Assembly: GCF_020616555.1 (NCBI RefSeq)
Contig: NZ_CP085173.1
Coordinates: 5,410,001-5,474,000, forward strand
Origin: Streptomyces longhuiensis
GTDB taxonomy: Bacteria > Actinomycetota > Actinomycetes > Streptomycetales > Streptomycetaceae
Length of the DNA: 64,000 bases
Direction of reading: 5' to 3'
The number at the start of each line of letters is the position of its first letter. The stretch's first letter is position 1. The notes beneath the pieces were generated by a model that was not told where the DNA came from, made no database searches, and saw nothing but the letters and a program-made list of their open reading frames with translations. The position numbers and the translations under genes were made by a program. This document shows positions 38,803 through 48,278 of this stretch, one piece after another.

Positions 38803-39720
38803 CCGTGCCTCCCGTGATTCGGCGACTCCAGCGGTGGACGGTGACCTCGGCCTGCGGGAAGAGGCCGGCGTACACCTCGGCCGGTGCGGCGTCCTCGGCG
38901 AAGGAAAGGCGCACGGTGTCGGCGTTCGGGACGGCGGGGGCGAAGCGGGAGGGTCCTCCGTGCCGCTCGTGAGGTGCAGGGACACGGGACAGGACGCGTA
39001 CGCCCGGCAGCTCGAAGGGCGATCCCTGCGGGGGCAGCAGCGCGCCGCTGAGGGACAGGTCGGGCCGGGGGAGTCGCGCAGGTCGAGGCCGAAGATGGTG
39101 ACGCGGTTGTGGCGCTCCGCGAGGTGGCGCGGTAGCGGGCCTCGAAGGCGGTGTCCTGCCCGTCGTGGGGCGGGGTGCGTGTGATCAGCGCGTCCACCTT
39201 GGTGATCAGCTCGGACTGGGCGCGGCTCTGCTCGACCAGGGTGCGGGCCACGAACGTCGAGCGCCGGGTGACGAAGTGCGGGATGTGCAGGCAGGCCCAC
39301 TCGGTGACCGAGTCGAGGAAGTAGGCGGCGTCGGTGGTGAGGCCGGGCGCGGGGGCCGCCTCGCGCAGGGTGCGGGCCAGCTGACGGTGGCCGAGGCAGG
39401 CCGCCTGGACGTCGTCCATGTCCAGGTCGCCCAGGGCGAGGACCCTGCGGGCGAGGGCGGCCGTGACCGCCTCCTGCTCGTCCGCGGGGAACGGCGGCTC
39501 GCCCGGGGGCTGCACGGCCTCCCGCACCGGACGGGCGGCGAGGTGCCCGACCTCCTTCTCCCCGAGGGTCCGCTTCTCGCCGCGGAAGGTGACGAGGCCC
39601 GAGAGGCTTACGGGCTTGTCCACCAGGCCCGCGCCGGGGCCGTCACGGGGGAGGAGCTGCTTCAGCAGCGGTGAGAGCACGCTCGACTCCAGGCGGGTGC
39701 CGAGGACTGCGGGATCCCAT
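38803..39720 (-). pseudogene. Degraded NACHT-type NTPase (NNH1 N-terminal helical domain only)
   Basis: Read in pieces, the minus strand encodes the helical N-terminal domain found in streptomycete NACHT NTPases: DPAVLGTRLESSVLSPLLK, SGLVTFRGEKRTLGEKEV, LGDLDMDDVQA, RRSTFVARTLVEQSRAQSE, then ERHNRVTIFGLDLRD. Three single-base events break it. There is an extra G just after the ATG at 39720, which has a good GGGGGAAG ribosome site. A C is missing near 39129, and another is missing near 39070. The last frame (VRLSFAEDAAPAEVYAGLFPQAEVTVHRW) runs without a stop into the clpC terminator, and no P-loop remains. It is a truncated pseudogene, although all three indels are in short homopolymers. Confidence 0.7.
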
Positions 39721-40183
39721 CTGCGCTTCCCCCGAAAGGCTGCCAAACCAGGCGCTTCAGCGTAGCCCGCGTCACATTCGCGGGGCTCTGGATCTTGCCT
39801 CCCGGTGACATGGCGCACAGGCGTTTTGTCCGGTACTAGCCGCAATAGTGGATGAGCTGCAGGGGTGGGGGGTTGTTGCGGCATCGACGTGTTCTACCGA
39901 AATGTCCGTTTCTTGGATCGGTAGGGCGTGGGGCCGGTGGGGCCCCGGGGCGCAAGGGCGCGAAGTGCCGCTAAACCTGGAATCGGGGCATAAAACCGAC
40001 AGTTCGCATGGGGTCTTCGGGGGCCGTCAAGAGGTTGAAGTCCCGACCTTTTAGTACGGCTTTGGGTAGTAGATGGGGCCTTTGAGACGAGATGGGGTCC
40101 CGGGTTACCAATGAACAGCCAGCCCGGCACGTCACCAACGAGTGCCGGTCTGTCCCTGTCATCAACGCGGAGGTAATCCCCGA
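39721..40183 (+). promoter_or_regulatory. 463-bp spacer before the M23 peptidase gene
   Basis: I see no supported gene here. Bases 39895-39930 are AT-richer and may hold a promoter (TTTCTTGGATCGGTAGGG). An inverted repeat CCGGCAC/GTGCCGG (40124-40130 and 40142-40148) lies just before the peptidase ribosome site GCGGAGG. Its length suggests a structured leader, but I could not match a known riboswitch. Confidence 0.4.
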
Positions 40184-40882
40184 ATGTCGAAGCGCACCAT
40201 GACTCTTTCTTCCGGCTCGTCCCTGCTCCGTACTCGGGCGGCCGTCGTCACCGCCGCCCTGGGAGCCACGGCGCTGCTGGGTGCAGGGGCCGCGGTTGCC
40301 GCCGAAAGCACTCAGGGAAGCGTCGCGCTGCCCAGCGTGGCCGCGGCTTCGGTCCAGGCCCAGGCCAAGGCCCAGGCCAAGGCCGCCGAGAAGACCAAGG
40401 CGCACGCCGCGCAGGTCAAGGCGCACGCCGCGCAGGTCAAGAAGGCCGCGGCGAAGAAGGCCGTCAGCTGGATAGACCCGGTCAAGAGCTACAAGCTGTC
40501 CGCGGGCTTCGGCCTCGGCGGCAACATGTGGTCACACAAGCACTCCGGCCAGGACTTCGCCGTGCCGATCGGCACGAACGTCATGGCCGCCCACGGCGGC
40601 ACCGTCGTCAAGGCCGGCCCCTACGGCGGCGGCGACGGCCCGGCGTACGGCAACGCCATCGTGATCAAGCACGGCAACGGCACGTACTCGCAGTACGCGC
40701 ACCTGTCCCGCATCGACGTGCACGTCGGCCAGACGGTCTCCACCGGTCAGCACATCGCGCTCTCCGGCAACACCGGTAACTCCAGCGGCCCGCACCTGCA
40801 CTTCGAGATCCGCACGACCCCGAACTACGGCTCCGCGGTCAACCCGGTCAACTTCCTGAAGTCGATGGGCGTCGCCGTCTGA
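40184..40882 (+). CDS. Secreted M23-family (LytM-type) peptidoglycan endopeptidase
   Basis: A signal peptide (residues 1-40, ending GAGAAVAA) precedes an Ala/Lys-rich helical linker (residues about 52-92). The M23 zinc peptidase domain follows. Ligands are H120 and D124 in HSGQD and H206 in HLHF, with H204 as the catalytic partner. Motifs VMAAHGGTVVKAG and YSQYAHLSRI are typical LytM features. It probably cleaves peptide cross-links in the wall. The linker contains a perfect 21-bp tandem duplication (KAHAAQV twice). ATG 40184 follows GGAGG at ten bases. Confidence 0.92.
   Translation: MSKRTMTLSSGSSLLRTRAAVVTAALGATALLGAGAAVAAESTQGSVALPSVAAASVQAQAKAQAKAAEKTKAHAAQVKAHAAQVKKAAAKKAVSWIDPVKSYKLSAGFGLGGNMWSHKHSGQDFAVPIGTNVMAAHGGTVVKAGPYGGGDGPAYGNAIVIKHGNGTYSQYAHLSRIDVHVGQTVSTGQHIALSGNTGNSSGPHLHFEIRTTPNYGSAVNPVNFLKSMGVAV
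40397..40438 (+). repeat. Two perfect 21-bp tandem copies within the M23 gene linker
   Basis: Units 40397-40417 and 40418-40438 are identical and in frame, each encoding KAHAAQV. Just upstream, shorter GGCCCAGGCCAA repeats encode QAKAQAKA. The linker length is therefore likely to vary between strains. Confidence 0.85.
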
Positions 40883-40893
40883 CCTGCGTGAGC

Positions 40894-40917
40894 GGGCTCA
40901 TCCGCCCGGATGAGCCC
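40894..40917. terminator. Hairpin between convergent genes
   Basis: GGGCTCATCC (40894-40903) pairs perfectly with GGATGAGCCC (40908-40917) around a GCCC loop. It can end both the M23 gene and the convergent TetR gene. Confidence 0.65.
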
Positions 40918-40950
40918 ACCCGCGCGGGAAGCACAACTGCATGACGGAAC

Positions 40951-41523
40951 TCAGGCGTCCCGCTGCGCCCGGGTGACGAGATCGGTGGCGACCTCGAGGA
41001 TGGCCTTGCGCTTCTCCTCGGGGTCGCCTTCGACGTCCTTGAGGACGAACAGGCCCGCGTGCATCGAGAAGATCGCGCTGAAGCAGCGGACCCGCTCGGT
41101 CATGGTGGCGTCCTCCGGCAGGAGCTGGTCGAGGAGCGCCTTCATGCGGTCCTTGAAGAGCTCGCCGATGCTCAGCTCGCGCATGGTCGCCTGGTTCTCC
41201 TGCATGAAGCGGAACAGCGGCCCCGCCCCGTGCAGCGCCAGGCTGTAGCGCTCCATGAGCTCCTGCTTGGTCTCCAGGGTGTCGGGCTGCTCCCGGCCCC
41301 ACTCGATCAGCTCGTCGATGGGCCGCGTCAGGTCCTCGAAGAGGCTGACGACGATGTCTTCCTTGGTCTTGAAGTGGTAGTAGAGCGCAGCCTTGGTGAC
41401 GTCGAGGTGCTCGGCGATCTCGCGCAGCGAGGTCTTCTCGTAGCCCTGCTCGGCGAACAGTTCCAGCGCCACGTCCTGGATGCGCTGCCGCGTGTTTCCG
41501 CGGCGCTGCTTGCTGCTGCCCAT
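40951..41523 (-). CDS. TetR-family repressor of the adjacent MFS pump
   Basis: The N-terminal helix-turn-helix is clear (TRQRIQDVALELFAEQGYEKTSLREIAEHLDVTKAALYYHFKTKEDIV). The C-terminal ligand-binding domain is all-helical (residues about 60-185). The protein has 190 residues; the ATG follows AAGGAG. It is divergent from the MFS efflux gene, and the spacer holds palindromes suited to a TetR dimer, so it probably represses both genes until a drug-like ligand binds. Confidence 0.9.
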   Translation of the reverse strand: MGSSKQRRGNTRQRIQDVALELFAEQGYEKTSLREIAEHLDVTKAALYYHFKTKEDIVVSLFEDLTRPIDELIEWGREQPDTLETKQELMERYSLALHGAGPLFRFMQENQATMRELSIGELFKDRMKALLDQLLPEDATMTERVRCFSAIFSMHAGLFVLKDVEGDPEEKRKAILEVATDLVTRAQRDA

Positions 41524-43378
<1,855 letters not shown>

Positions 43379-43410
43379 GCGGGTCGTCCCGATCCTCCTC
43401 GGCTTCTGTG

Positions 43411-43446
43411 AAGGCCCCCGGTGCGCTGTTGCGCACCGGGGGCCTT
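43411..43446 (+). terminator. Terminator after the MFS gene
   Basis: A perfect 16-bp stem (43411-43426 with 43431-43446) with TGTT loop follows the MFS stop by about 30 bases. Confidence 0.85.
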
Positions 43447-43492
43447 CGCCGTGCCGAGGTCGTTGTCAGTGGGGCGTGCCAGCATCGGTGAC

Positions 43493-44007
43493 GTGGAGAA
43501 ATTGCGGCAGCTGCGGCTCGCCAAGGACGCGATGGACCGCGACTGGGCCGAGGCGGGGCTCGACCTGGACGCGGTGGCGGCCCATGCCGGCTATTCGCGC
43601 TACCACTTCGTGCGGTGCTTCAAGGAGGCGTACGGGGAGACGCCGGGACAGTATCTGACGCGCCGTCGGATCGAGCGGGCCGAAGAGATGCTGAGATCGG
43701 CGGACCTGTCGGTCACGGAGATCTGCGGCCTCGTGGGGTTCAGCAGCCTGGGCACGTTCTCGTCCCCCTCGTGGGGTTCAGCAGCCTGGGCACGTTCTCG
43801 TCCCGGTTCAAGAGACAGACGGGCCTGACACCGAGTGAGTACCGGGCGAAGCACGTGGGACGCGGGGCGGCACTCATCCCCGGGTGCTACGCGATGTTGT
43901 GGGCCGGCGGCTTCCCCGGCAGGGAGCCGTCCGGGAGTACGGGGCAGGGGGCCGGCGAGGAGCGCAATTCTGGAGAAGCGGGGGCGGGGGGTGACTGCCT
44001 ACCGTGA
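43493..44007 (+). pseudogene. AraC-family regulator broken by a 38-bp tandem duplication
   Basis: From GTG 43493 the frame encodes the start of an AraC-type DNA-binding domain: LRLAKDAMDRDWAEAGLDLDAVAAHAGYSRYHFVRCFKEAYGETPGQYL, then RIERAEEMLRSADLSVTEICGLVGFSSLGTFSS. There the 38-bp segment 43729-43766 is repeated exactly at 43767-43804. Because 38 is not a multiple of three, translation shifts and stops at 43828. Without one copy the frame would continue RFKRQTGLTPSEYRAKHVGRG to the stop at 44007. The second helix-turn-helix is thus destroyed. The VOC gene follows, a common AraC-VOC pairing. Confidence 0.85.
43729..43804 (+). repeat. Perfect 38-bp tandem duplication inside the AraC gene
   Basis: Copies 43729-43766 and 43767-43804 are identical, starting CCTCGTGGGGTTCAGCAG. 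Removing either copy restores an intact AraC HTH domain. Confidence 0.95.
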
Positions 44008-44059
44008 CAGGGCACGGCCGGATTCGCCGGCGCGTGGCCCGACCACTGCGGAGCGCATC

Positions 44060-44506
44060 ATGATCAAGGGACTCGCCATTTCCACCGTCTGGGTTCTCGA
44101 CCAGGACCGGGCCAAGGAGTTCTACACCGAGAAGCTGGGCCTCGAGGTGCGGACGGACATGACCATGGGCGAGGGCGGTATGCGCTGGCTGACCGTGGGC
44201 GCCAAGGATCAGCCGGACGTCGAGCTGACGCTGATGGTGCCCGGGGTGCCCGCGATGGATCCCGAGTCGGCCGAGGCGGTGAAGAAGCTGGTCTCCAAGG
44301 GCATTCTCGGGGCCGGCGTCCTGGTCACGGACGACATCCACGGAGACTACGAGCGGCTCAGGGCGCGCGGGGTGCAGTTCCTCCAGGAGCCGCAGGAGCG
44401 CCCGTACGGGACCGAGGCGATCTTCCGCGACGACTCCGGGAACTGGTTCTCGTTCACGCAGCGCAACGAGGGGCTCGACCTCGACAAGGAGTGGGCCACG
44501 AGCTAG
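44060..44506 (+). CDS. VOC-family (glyoxalase/bleomycin-resistance fold) protein
   Basis: This is a 148-residue protein with the paired beta-alpha-beta-beta-beta units of the vicinal-oxygen-chelate fold: AISTVWVLDQDRAKEFYTEKLGLEVRTD in the first and GAGVLVTDDIHGDYERLRARGVQFLQEPQERPYGTEAIFRDDSGNWFSFTQ in the second. The usual C-terminal metal-ligand glutamate is not obvious near DDSGNWFSFTQ, so enzymatic activity is uncertain. The ATG follows CGGAG. Its own stop codon lies in a repeated sequence shared with the inverted repeat at 20202. The broken AraC gene upstream was probably its regulator. Confidence 0.85.
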   Translation: MIKGLAISTVWVLDQDRAKEFYTEKLGLEVRTDMTMGEGGMRWLTVGAKDQPDVELTLMVPGVPAMDPESAEAVKKLVSKGILGAGVLVTDDIHGDYERLRARGVQFLQEPQERPYGTEAIFRDDSGNWFSFTQRNEGLDLDKEWATS

Positions 44507-44533
44507 GGCCTCTCGTTCGGACGAAAGCCCTTA
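44503..44533. repeat. Second copy of the CTCTCGTTCGGA element
   Basis: Bases 44503-44521 match the left arm of the inverted repeat at 20202-20223 in 18 of 19 positions. Here it forms a smaller hairpin (AGGGC with GCCCT, inner TCGT with ACGA) between the convergent VOC and cseC genes, and may serve as terminator. Confidence 0.6.
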
Positions 44534-44556
44534 GGACCTGCCGCTCGGAGCCGCCC

Positions 44557-45936
44557 TCAGTCCGGCAGGCGCAGCATCGGGAAGCTTCCCGTGTTCGTCG
44601 GTGCGTGCTCCGGCAGCCACAGCACCGCGACCGCACCCTCGGACGGAGTCCCCGAAGGAGCGCCCGGCGGGCGTACGTTGCGGAACGTGAGGCGGGCGCC
44701 GAGCACGCGCGCCTGACCCGCGGCGATCGTCAGACCGAGACCGTGCCCATGGCCCGCGCGGTCCGCCGCGCCCGTACGGAAGCGGCTCGGCCCCTCGTCG
44801 AGCAGCTCCTCCGGGAAGCCGGGACCGTGATCACGCACGCGCACCACTCGGCCCTCGACGCTGACCTCGACGGGCGGCTTGCCGTGCTTCGCGGCGTTGG
44901 CGAGGAGGTTGAAGAGGATGCGTTCGAGGCGGCGCGGGTCGGTGGTGACCTCCGACTCGTGCACCACGCTCACCCGTACGTCCGCGTGGCGTGCGCCGAC
45001 CCGCCGCGTCACGAACTCGCCCAGCAGCAGGTCCTGGAGCTCGGCGCGCTCGGCCGCGCTGTCCAGACGCGCCACTTCGAGTACGTCCTCGACGAGGGTG
45101 CGCATCGCCTGGGCCCGGTCCTTGACCAGCTCGCTCGGGCGTCCGGGCGGCAGCAGCTCGGCCGCGGTGAGCAGTCCGGTCACCGGCGTACGCAGCTCGT
45201 GCGCGATGTCCGCGGTGACCCGGCGCTCGGCCTCAAGGCGCTGCTTCAGGGCGTCGGCCATCGCGTCGACGGCCTGCGCGAGATCGTCGGTCTCGTCGCG
45301 TACGACGCCGCCGATGGCGTCCCCGACCCGTACGTCGGTCCGCCCCTGCGCGACCTCCCTGGCCGCGGACGCCGCCTTGCGCAGCCGCCGTGACACCTGG
45401 CCGCCGATGAGCACGCCGAGGGCGCACCCGCCGAAGACCACCGAGATGGAGCCGATGATGAGGGCCTGGTCGAGGTCCTTCATGACGGTGGCGCTGCGGT
45501 CGGTGAAGCGGGTGTGCACGGACAGCAGGCGCCCGTCGCCGAGCGGGACCGCGGCCCATATGTCGGGTACGCCGCCGACCTGTTCGGAGACGAAAGTGGC
45601 GCGCCGCCCGGCCATCGCCTTCTTGCGCAGGTCATGGGGTATGCCCGGGTCGTCGACCTTGAAGCCGACGGGGAGGCCGCGCCCGGTGGCCTCGTACTGG
45701 CGCGCCACGAACTGGATGCGTTCGTCCTGCACGTCGCGCGCGTTGTCCAGCATCGAGACGCGCGCCGCGTTGTGCACGACCAGGCTCAGGGCGACGGCGA
45801 CGAGCGCTCCCACCAGGGCGATGGCGACGCTGATCTTCCAGCGGACCCCGGTGTGCAGCGCCGGGCGCAGCCGTCTCAGCGGCAGCCGCAGCGGTTGGCC
45901 GAGCCGGGCGCGCACGGTCGCGGCGGCCCCTCTCAT
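44557..45936 (-). CDS. cseC: Envelope-stress sensor kinase CseC
   Basis: This OmpR-type sensor kinase has 459 residues. Helix 1 is near residues 34-55, followed by an extracytoplasmic sensor domain (about 56-157), helix 2 near 158-180, a HAMP domain, the phosphoacceptor box TADIAHELRTPVTGLL (H246), and an HATPase domain (NLLANAAKHGKPP, RDHGPGFPEELL, GHGHGLGLTIA). It ends the sigE-cseA-cseB-cseC operon, which in S. coelicolor detects cell-wall damage and activates sigE through CseB. ATG 45936 follows GAGGAACGGGAT. The long frame back to 46230 overlaps cseB and is not real. Confidence 0.92.
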   Translation of the reverse strand: MRGAAATVRARLGQPLRLPLRRLRPALHTGVRWKISVAIALVGALVAVALSLVVHNAARVSMLDNARDVQDERIQFVARQYEATGRGLPVGFKVDDPGIPHDLRKKAMAGRRATFVSEQVGGVPDIWAAVPLGDGRLLSVHTRFTDRSATVMKDLDQALIIGSISVVFGGCALGVLIGGQVSRRLRKAASAAREVAQGRTDVRVGDAIGGVVRDETDDLAQAVDAMADALKQRLEAERRVTADIAHELRTPVTGLLTAAELLPPGRPSELVKDRAQAMRTLVEDVLEVARLDSAAERAELQDLLLGEFVTRRVGARHADVRVSVVHESEVTTDPRRLERILFNLLANAAKHGKPPVEVSVEGRVVRVRDHGPGFPEELLDEGPSRFRTGAADRAGHGHGLGLTIAAGQARVLGARLTFRNVRPPGAPSGTPSEGAVAVLWLPEHAPTNTGSFPMLRLPD

Positions 45937-46106
45937 ATCCCGATCCCGTTCCTCGTCAGACAGCGAATGACCCGGCCGGTACACGTACCGACCGGGCAAA
46001 CGGTTCTCCGGACACCCGGTTCGCGCAAGCCTCCCGGCCCGCGCAAGCCACCCAGTCCCGACAAGCCACCAGGCCCCGACACGACACCCCGCCCCGGCAC
46101 GGCCCG

Positions 46107-46823
46107 TCAGGCCTTGAGCTTGTAGCCGAAGCCGCGGACCGTTTCGATCCGGTCCTGGCCGATCTTCGTGCGCAGCCGCTGCACATGGACGTCGACGACG
46201 CGGGTGTCCCCGCCCCAGCCGTAGTCCCACACACGTTCGAGGAGCTTGTCGCGGGAGAGGACCGTGCCGGGCGCGGACGAGAACTCCAGGAGCAGTCGCA
46301 TCTCGGTCGGCGTCAGCGCGACCGTGGCGCCGTCCTTGCGGACCTCCATGCCCTCGGTGTCGATCTCCAGATCGCCGAAGTGCAGGACACCGCCGGTCGC
46401 GCCGGAGTCGTCGGGGACGGCCGGCGCCGCGCCGGACGCCGACCCGCTCGCGTGCCCGAAGCGCCGCAGGACGGCACGGATCCGCGCCACGAGAACGGCC
46501 CCGTCGAACGGCTTGGTCACGTAGTCGTCCGCGCCGGCCTCCAGGCCGAGCACCACGTCGATCGAGTCGGCCCGCGCCGACAGCATGATCACGGGGACGG
46601 TGGACTCGTCACGGATGCGGCGGCACAGGCTCACGCCGTCCAGGCCCGGCACCATCACGTCGAGCAGCGCGATGTCGGGCCGGTTCGCGCGGAACGCCTC
46701 CAGGCCCGCGAGGCCGTCCGGCATGGCCGTGACCACGAAGCCGTCCCGCTCGAGGGCGAGCTGGGTGGCCTCGCGGATGACGTCGTCGTCCTCGACGAAG
46801 AGGACGTGGGTGTGCTCTGCCAT
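46107..46823 (-). CDS. cseB: Response regulator CseB
   Basis: This is an OmpR/PhoB-family regulator of 238 residues. The receiver contains FVEDDDVIREATQLALERDGF, phosphoacceptor D55 in DIALLDVMVPGLDG, and switch lysine in DDYVTKPFDG. A Ser/Ala/Gly linker (about 125-145) precedes the winged helix (LTPTEMRLLLEFSSAPGTVLSRDKLLERVWDYGWGGDTRVVDVHVQRLRTKIG). Phosphorylated CseB activates the sigE operon promoter in S. coelicolor. The start ATG 46823 (MAEHTHVLFVEDDD) has AGGAG 12 bases upstream; the frame to 46880 is an unlikely extension. The gap to cseC is 170 bases. Confidence 0.93.
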   Translation of the reverse strand: MAEHTHVLFVEDDDVIREATQLALERDGFVVTAMPDGLAGLEAFRANRPDIALLDVMVPGLDGVSLCRRIRDESTVPVIMLSARADSIDVVLGLEAGADDYVTKPFDGAVLVARIRAVLRRFGHASGSASGAAPAVPDDSGATGGVLHFGDLEIDTEGMEVRKDGATVALTPTEMRLLLEFSSAPGTVLSRDKLLERVWDYGWGGDTRVVDVHVQRLRTKIGQDRIETVRGFGYKLKA

Positions 46824-46904
46824 CCGAATCCGCTGCTCCTGATACGTCGTCCGAAAAGTGGTCTGGTCCGTCATCTGCATGGTCGGGGCTGTCCGGCCCG
46901 CCGC

Positions 46905-47561
46905 TCAGTTGTCGGACGGCTCGGGCGTGTCCCCGTTCACCGCGTTGCTGTAGTCGTTGTGCGTCCTGGCCTGCTCGACGAACCGGCCGGTGGTCCAGCG
47001 GTACGTCAGGACGTCCTCACCCGAGGGATACGCCACCGAGTCGCCCTTCTCGTACACCTGCTTGGTGACGACGAGGTCGCCCCGGTCTATCTCCGCGTAC
47101 ACCGGAGGCTCCTCGGCCTTGAAGACGTTCTCGTACTTCCCGCCGGTGTCGCGGTACACGTAGCTGCCGATGCTCACGGCGTCTCCGCAGGTCATGACGT
47201 TGACCACGACGTCGCTCGACGTGTTCCCCGTCAGGTTCCCGTAGGACACGTCGACCGGGTACTCGTGCCCCACGCAGGGCTTGAGGTCGCGCTTGACCTC
47301 CGTGCTCACCGCCGGGTCGTCCTTGACGAGCCGGACCGCGTTCACCGTCTTGGGCGCAGGGGAGGCCGGGGAGGACGACACGGCCTTCGGGGCGGCCGAG
47401 GGCCCCGGGTCGGAGCGGGCGGGCCCTTCGTCGCGGGCGCCGGTGCCGCCGGCCGAGCAGGCCGTGAGGGCGCCGAGGAAAAGGCCGACGGCGGCGAGCG
47501 CGGCCACCGCCGTACTCCCCGCCTTCAGAACCCGACCGGCACGTATGCCTAGGCCGCGCAA
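46905..47561 (-). CDS. cseA: Lipoprotein CseA, modulator of the SigE system
   Basis: The lipobox LTAC places the lipidated residue at C35. A disordered Ser/Pro/Ala stretch (residues 36-70) leads to a soluble extracytoplasmic domain with several cysteines. In S. coelicolor, CseA is a lipoprotein that dampens the SigE response. The start is inferred to be TTG 47561: it gives the correct N-terminus before the signal helix, and GGGAGGAG lies eight bases upstream, inside the end of sigE. The two genes overlap by 13 bases. No ATG or GTG in this frame is suitably placed. Confidence 0.87.
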   Translation of the reverse strand: MRGLGIRAGRVLKAGSTAVAALAAVGLFLGALTACSAGGTGARDEGPARSDPGPSAAPKAVSSSPASPAPKTVNAVRLVKDDPAVSTEVKRDLKPCVGHEYPVDVSYGNLTGNTSSDVVVNVMTCGDAVSIGSYVYRDTGGKYENVFKAEEPPVYAEIDRGDLVVTKQVYEKGDSVAYPSGEDVLTYRWTTGRFVEQARTHNDYSNAVNGDTPEPSDN

Positions 47562-48097
47562 CGCTCCGTCTCCTCCCGTTCGAGCACGCGGTGGCCGGAC
47601 TCGTGGCGGTCCCGGCTCTCCAGCTCCTCGCGGAGCCGGGCCAGCGCCCGGTGCAGCGTGCTCTTCACGGTTCCGGCCGACATGCCGAGGGCGGCGGCCG
47701 TCTCCTCTGTGGACATCTGCTCCCAGTGTCGCAGCACCACGACGCTGCGCTGCTTGGGAGCCAGCACCTTCATGATGTCCATGAGGAGCGCGCGGTCGGC
47801 GTGCTGCTCGGTCGAGTCGTCGATGCTCGCGTCGGGCAGCTGCTCGGTGGGCACCTCTTCGAGCTTGCGGGCGCGCCACCACTCCGTACGCGTATTGATC
47901 ATGACGCGGCGCAGATAGGCGTCGGCGAGGCGCTTGTCGGCTATGCCGTCCCAGCGGCCGAACGTCCGCACCAGCGCCGTCTGCAGCAGGTCCTGGGCGT
48001 CGACGGGGTCCGGCACCAGGCGCCGGGCGCTACGCAGCAGGGCGTCCTGCCGAGTGCGGACGTACTCCTCGAACTCGAGCACCTCGCCGTGCGCCAT
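47549..48097 (-). CDS. sigE: ECF RNA polymerase sigma factor SigE
   Basis: This 182-residue ECF sigma factor directs cell-envelope stress genes. Region 2 reads EFEEYVRTRQDALLRSARRLVPDPVDAQDLLQTALVRTFGRWDGI; region 4 reads VLAPKQRSVVVLRHWEQMSTEETAAALGMSAGTVKSTLHRALARL. The sequence matches what I recall of S. coelicolor SigE almost throughout. It has no anti-sigma gene beside it; control is transcriptional through CseBC. GGAGGCGG precedes the ATG. It is first in the operon sigE-cseA-cseB-cseC. Confidence 0.95.
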   Translation of the reverse strand: MAHGEVLEFEEYVRTRQDALLRSARRLVPDPVDAQDLLQTALVRTFGRWDGIADKRLADAYLRRVMINTRTEWWRARKLEEVPTEQLPDASIDDSTEQHADRALLMDIMKVLAPKQRSVVVLRHWEQMSTEETAAALGMSAGTVKSTLHRALARLREELESRDRHESGHRVLEREETERCAA

Positions 48098-48278
48098 GCC
48101 AACCGCCTCCCGTTCGCGAACCGTTCGCGCTTTCCCTGTCCGTCACCTGTGGGTGATCGGTACACGGAAGAAGCTACGGAGGCGTTGTCACGGGGTTGTC
48201 CGCTTCAGCCTGCGACGGGCGCACGGCTGTCCGTCGGTTGTGTAACAGACGTAAGGAGTGGGTAAACCCGTACGCCCC
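48098..48278 (-). promoter_or_regulatory. sigE operon leader/promoter with an 11-bp-spaced direct repeat
   Basis: The nonamer CCGTTCGCG occurs at 48110-48118 and again at 48121-48129, an 11-base period, 13 to 32 bases before the sigE ATG. OmpR-family regulators often bind direct repeats with that period. I cannot place the promoter boxes with confidence. Confidence 0.45.

Noticed and set aside
39841..40054. Small plus-strand open frame before the M23 gene
   Set aside because: No ribosome site, poor coding bias and no recognisable features; it lies in the probable promoter/leader region.
39780..40183. Possible c-di-AMP (ydaO-type) riboswitch before the M23 peptidase
   Set aside because: Such riboswitches control wall hydrolases in actinobacteria, and disA is in the window, but I could not find the conserved core segments of that riboswitch in this leader.
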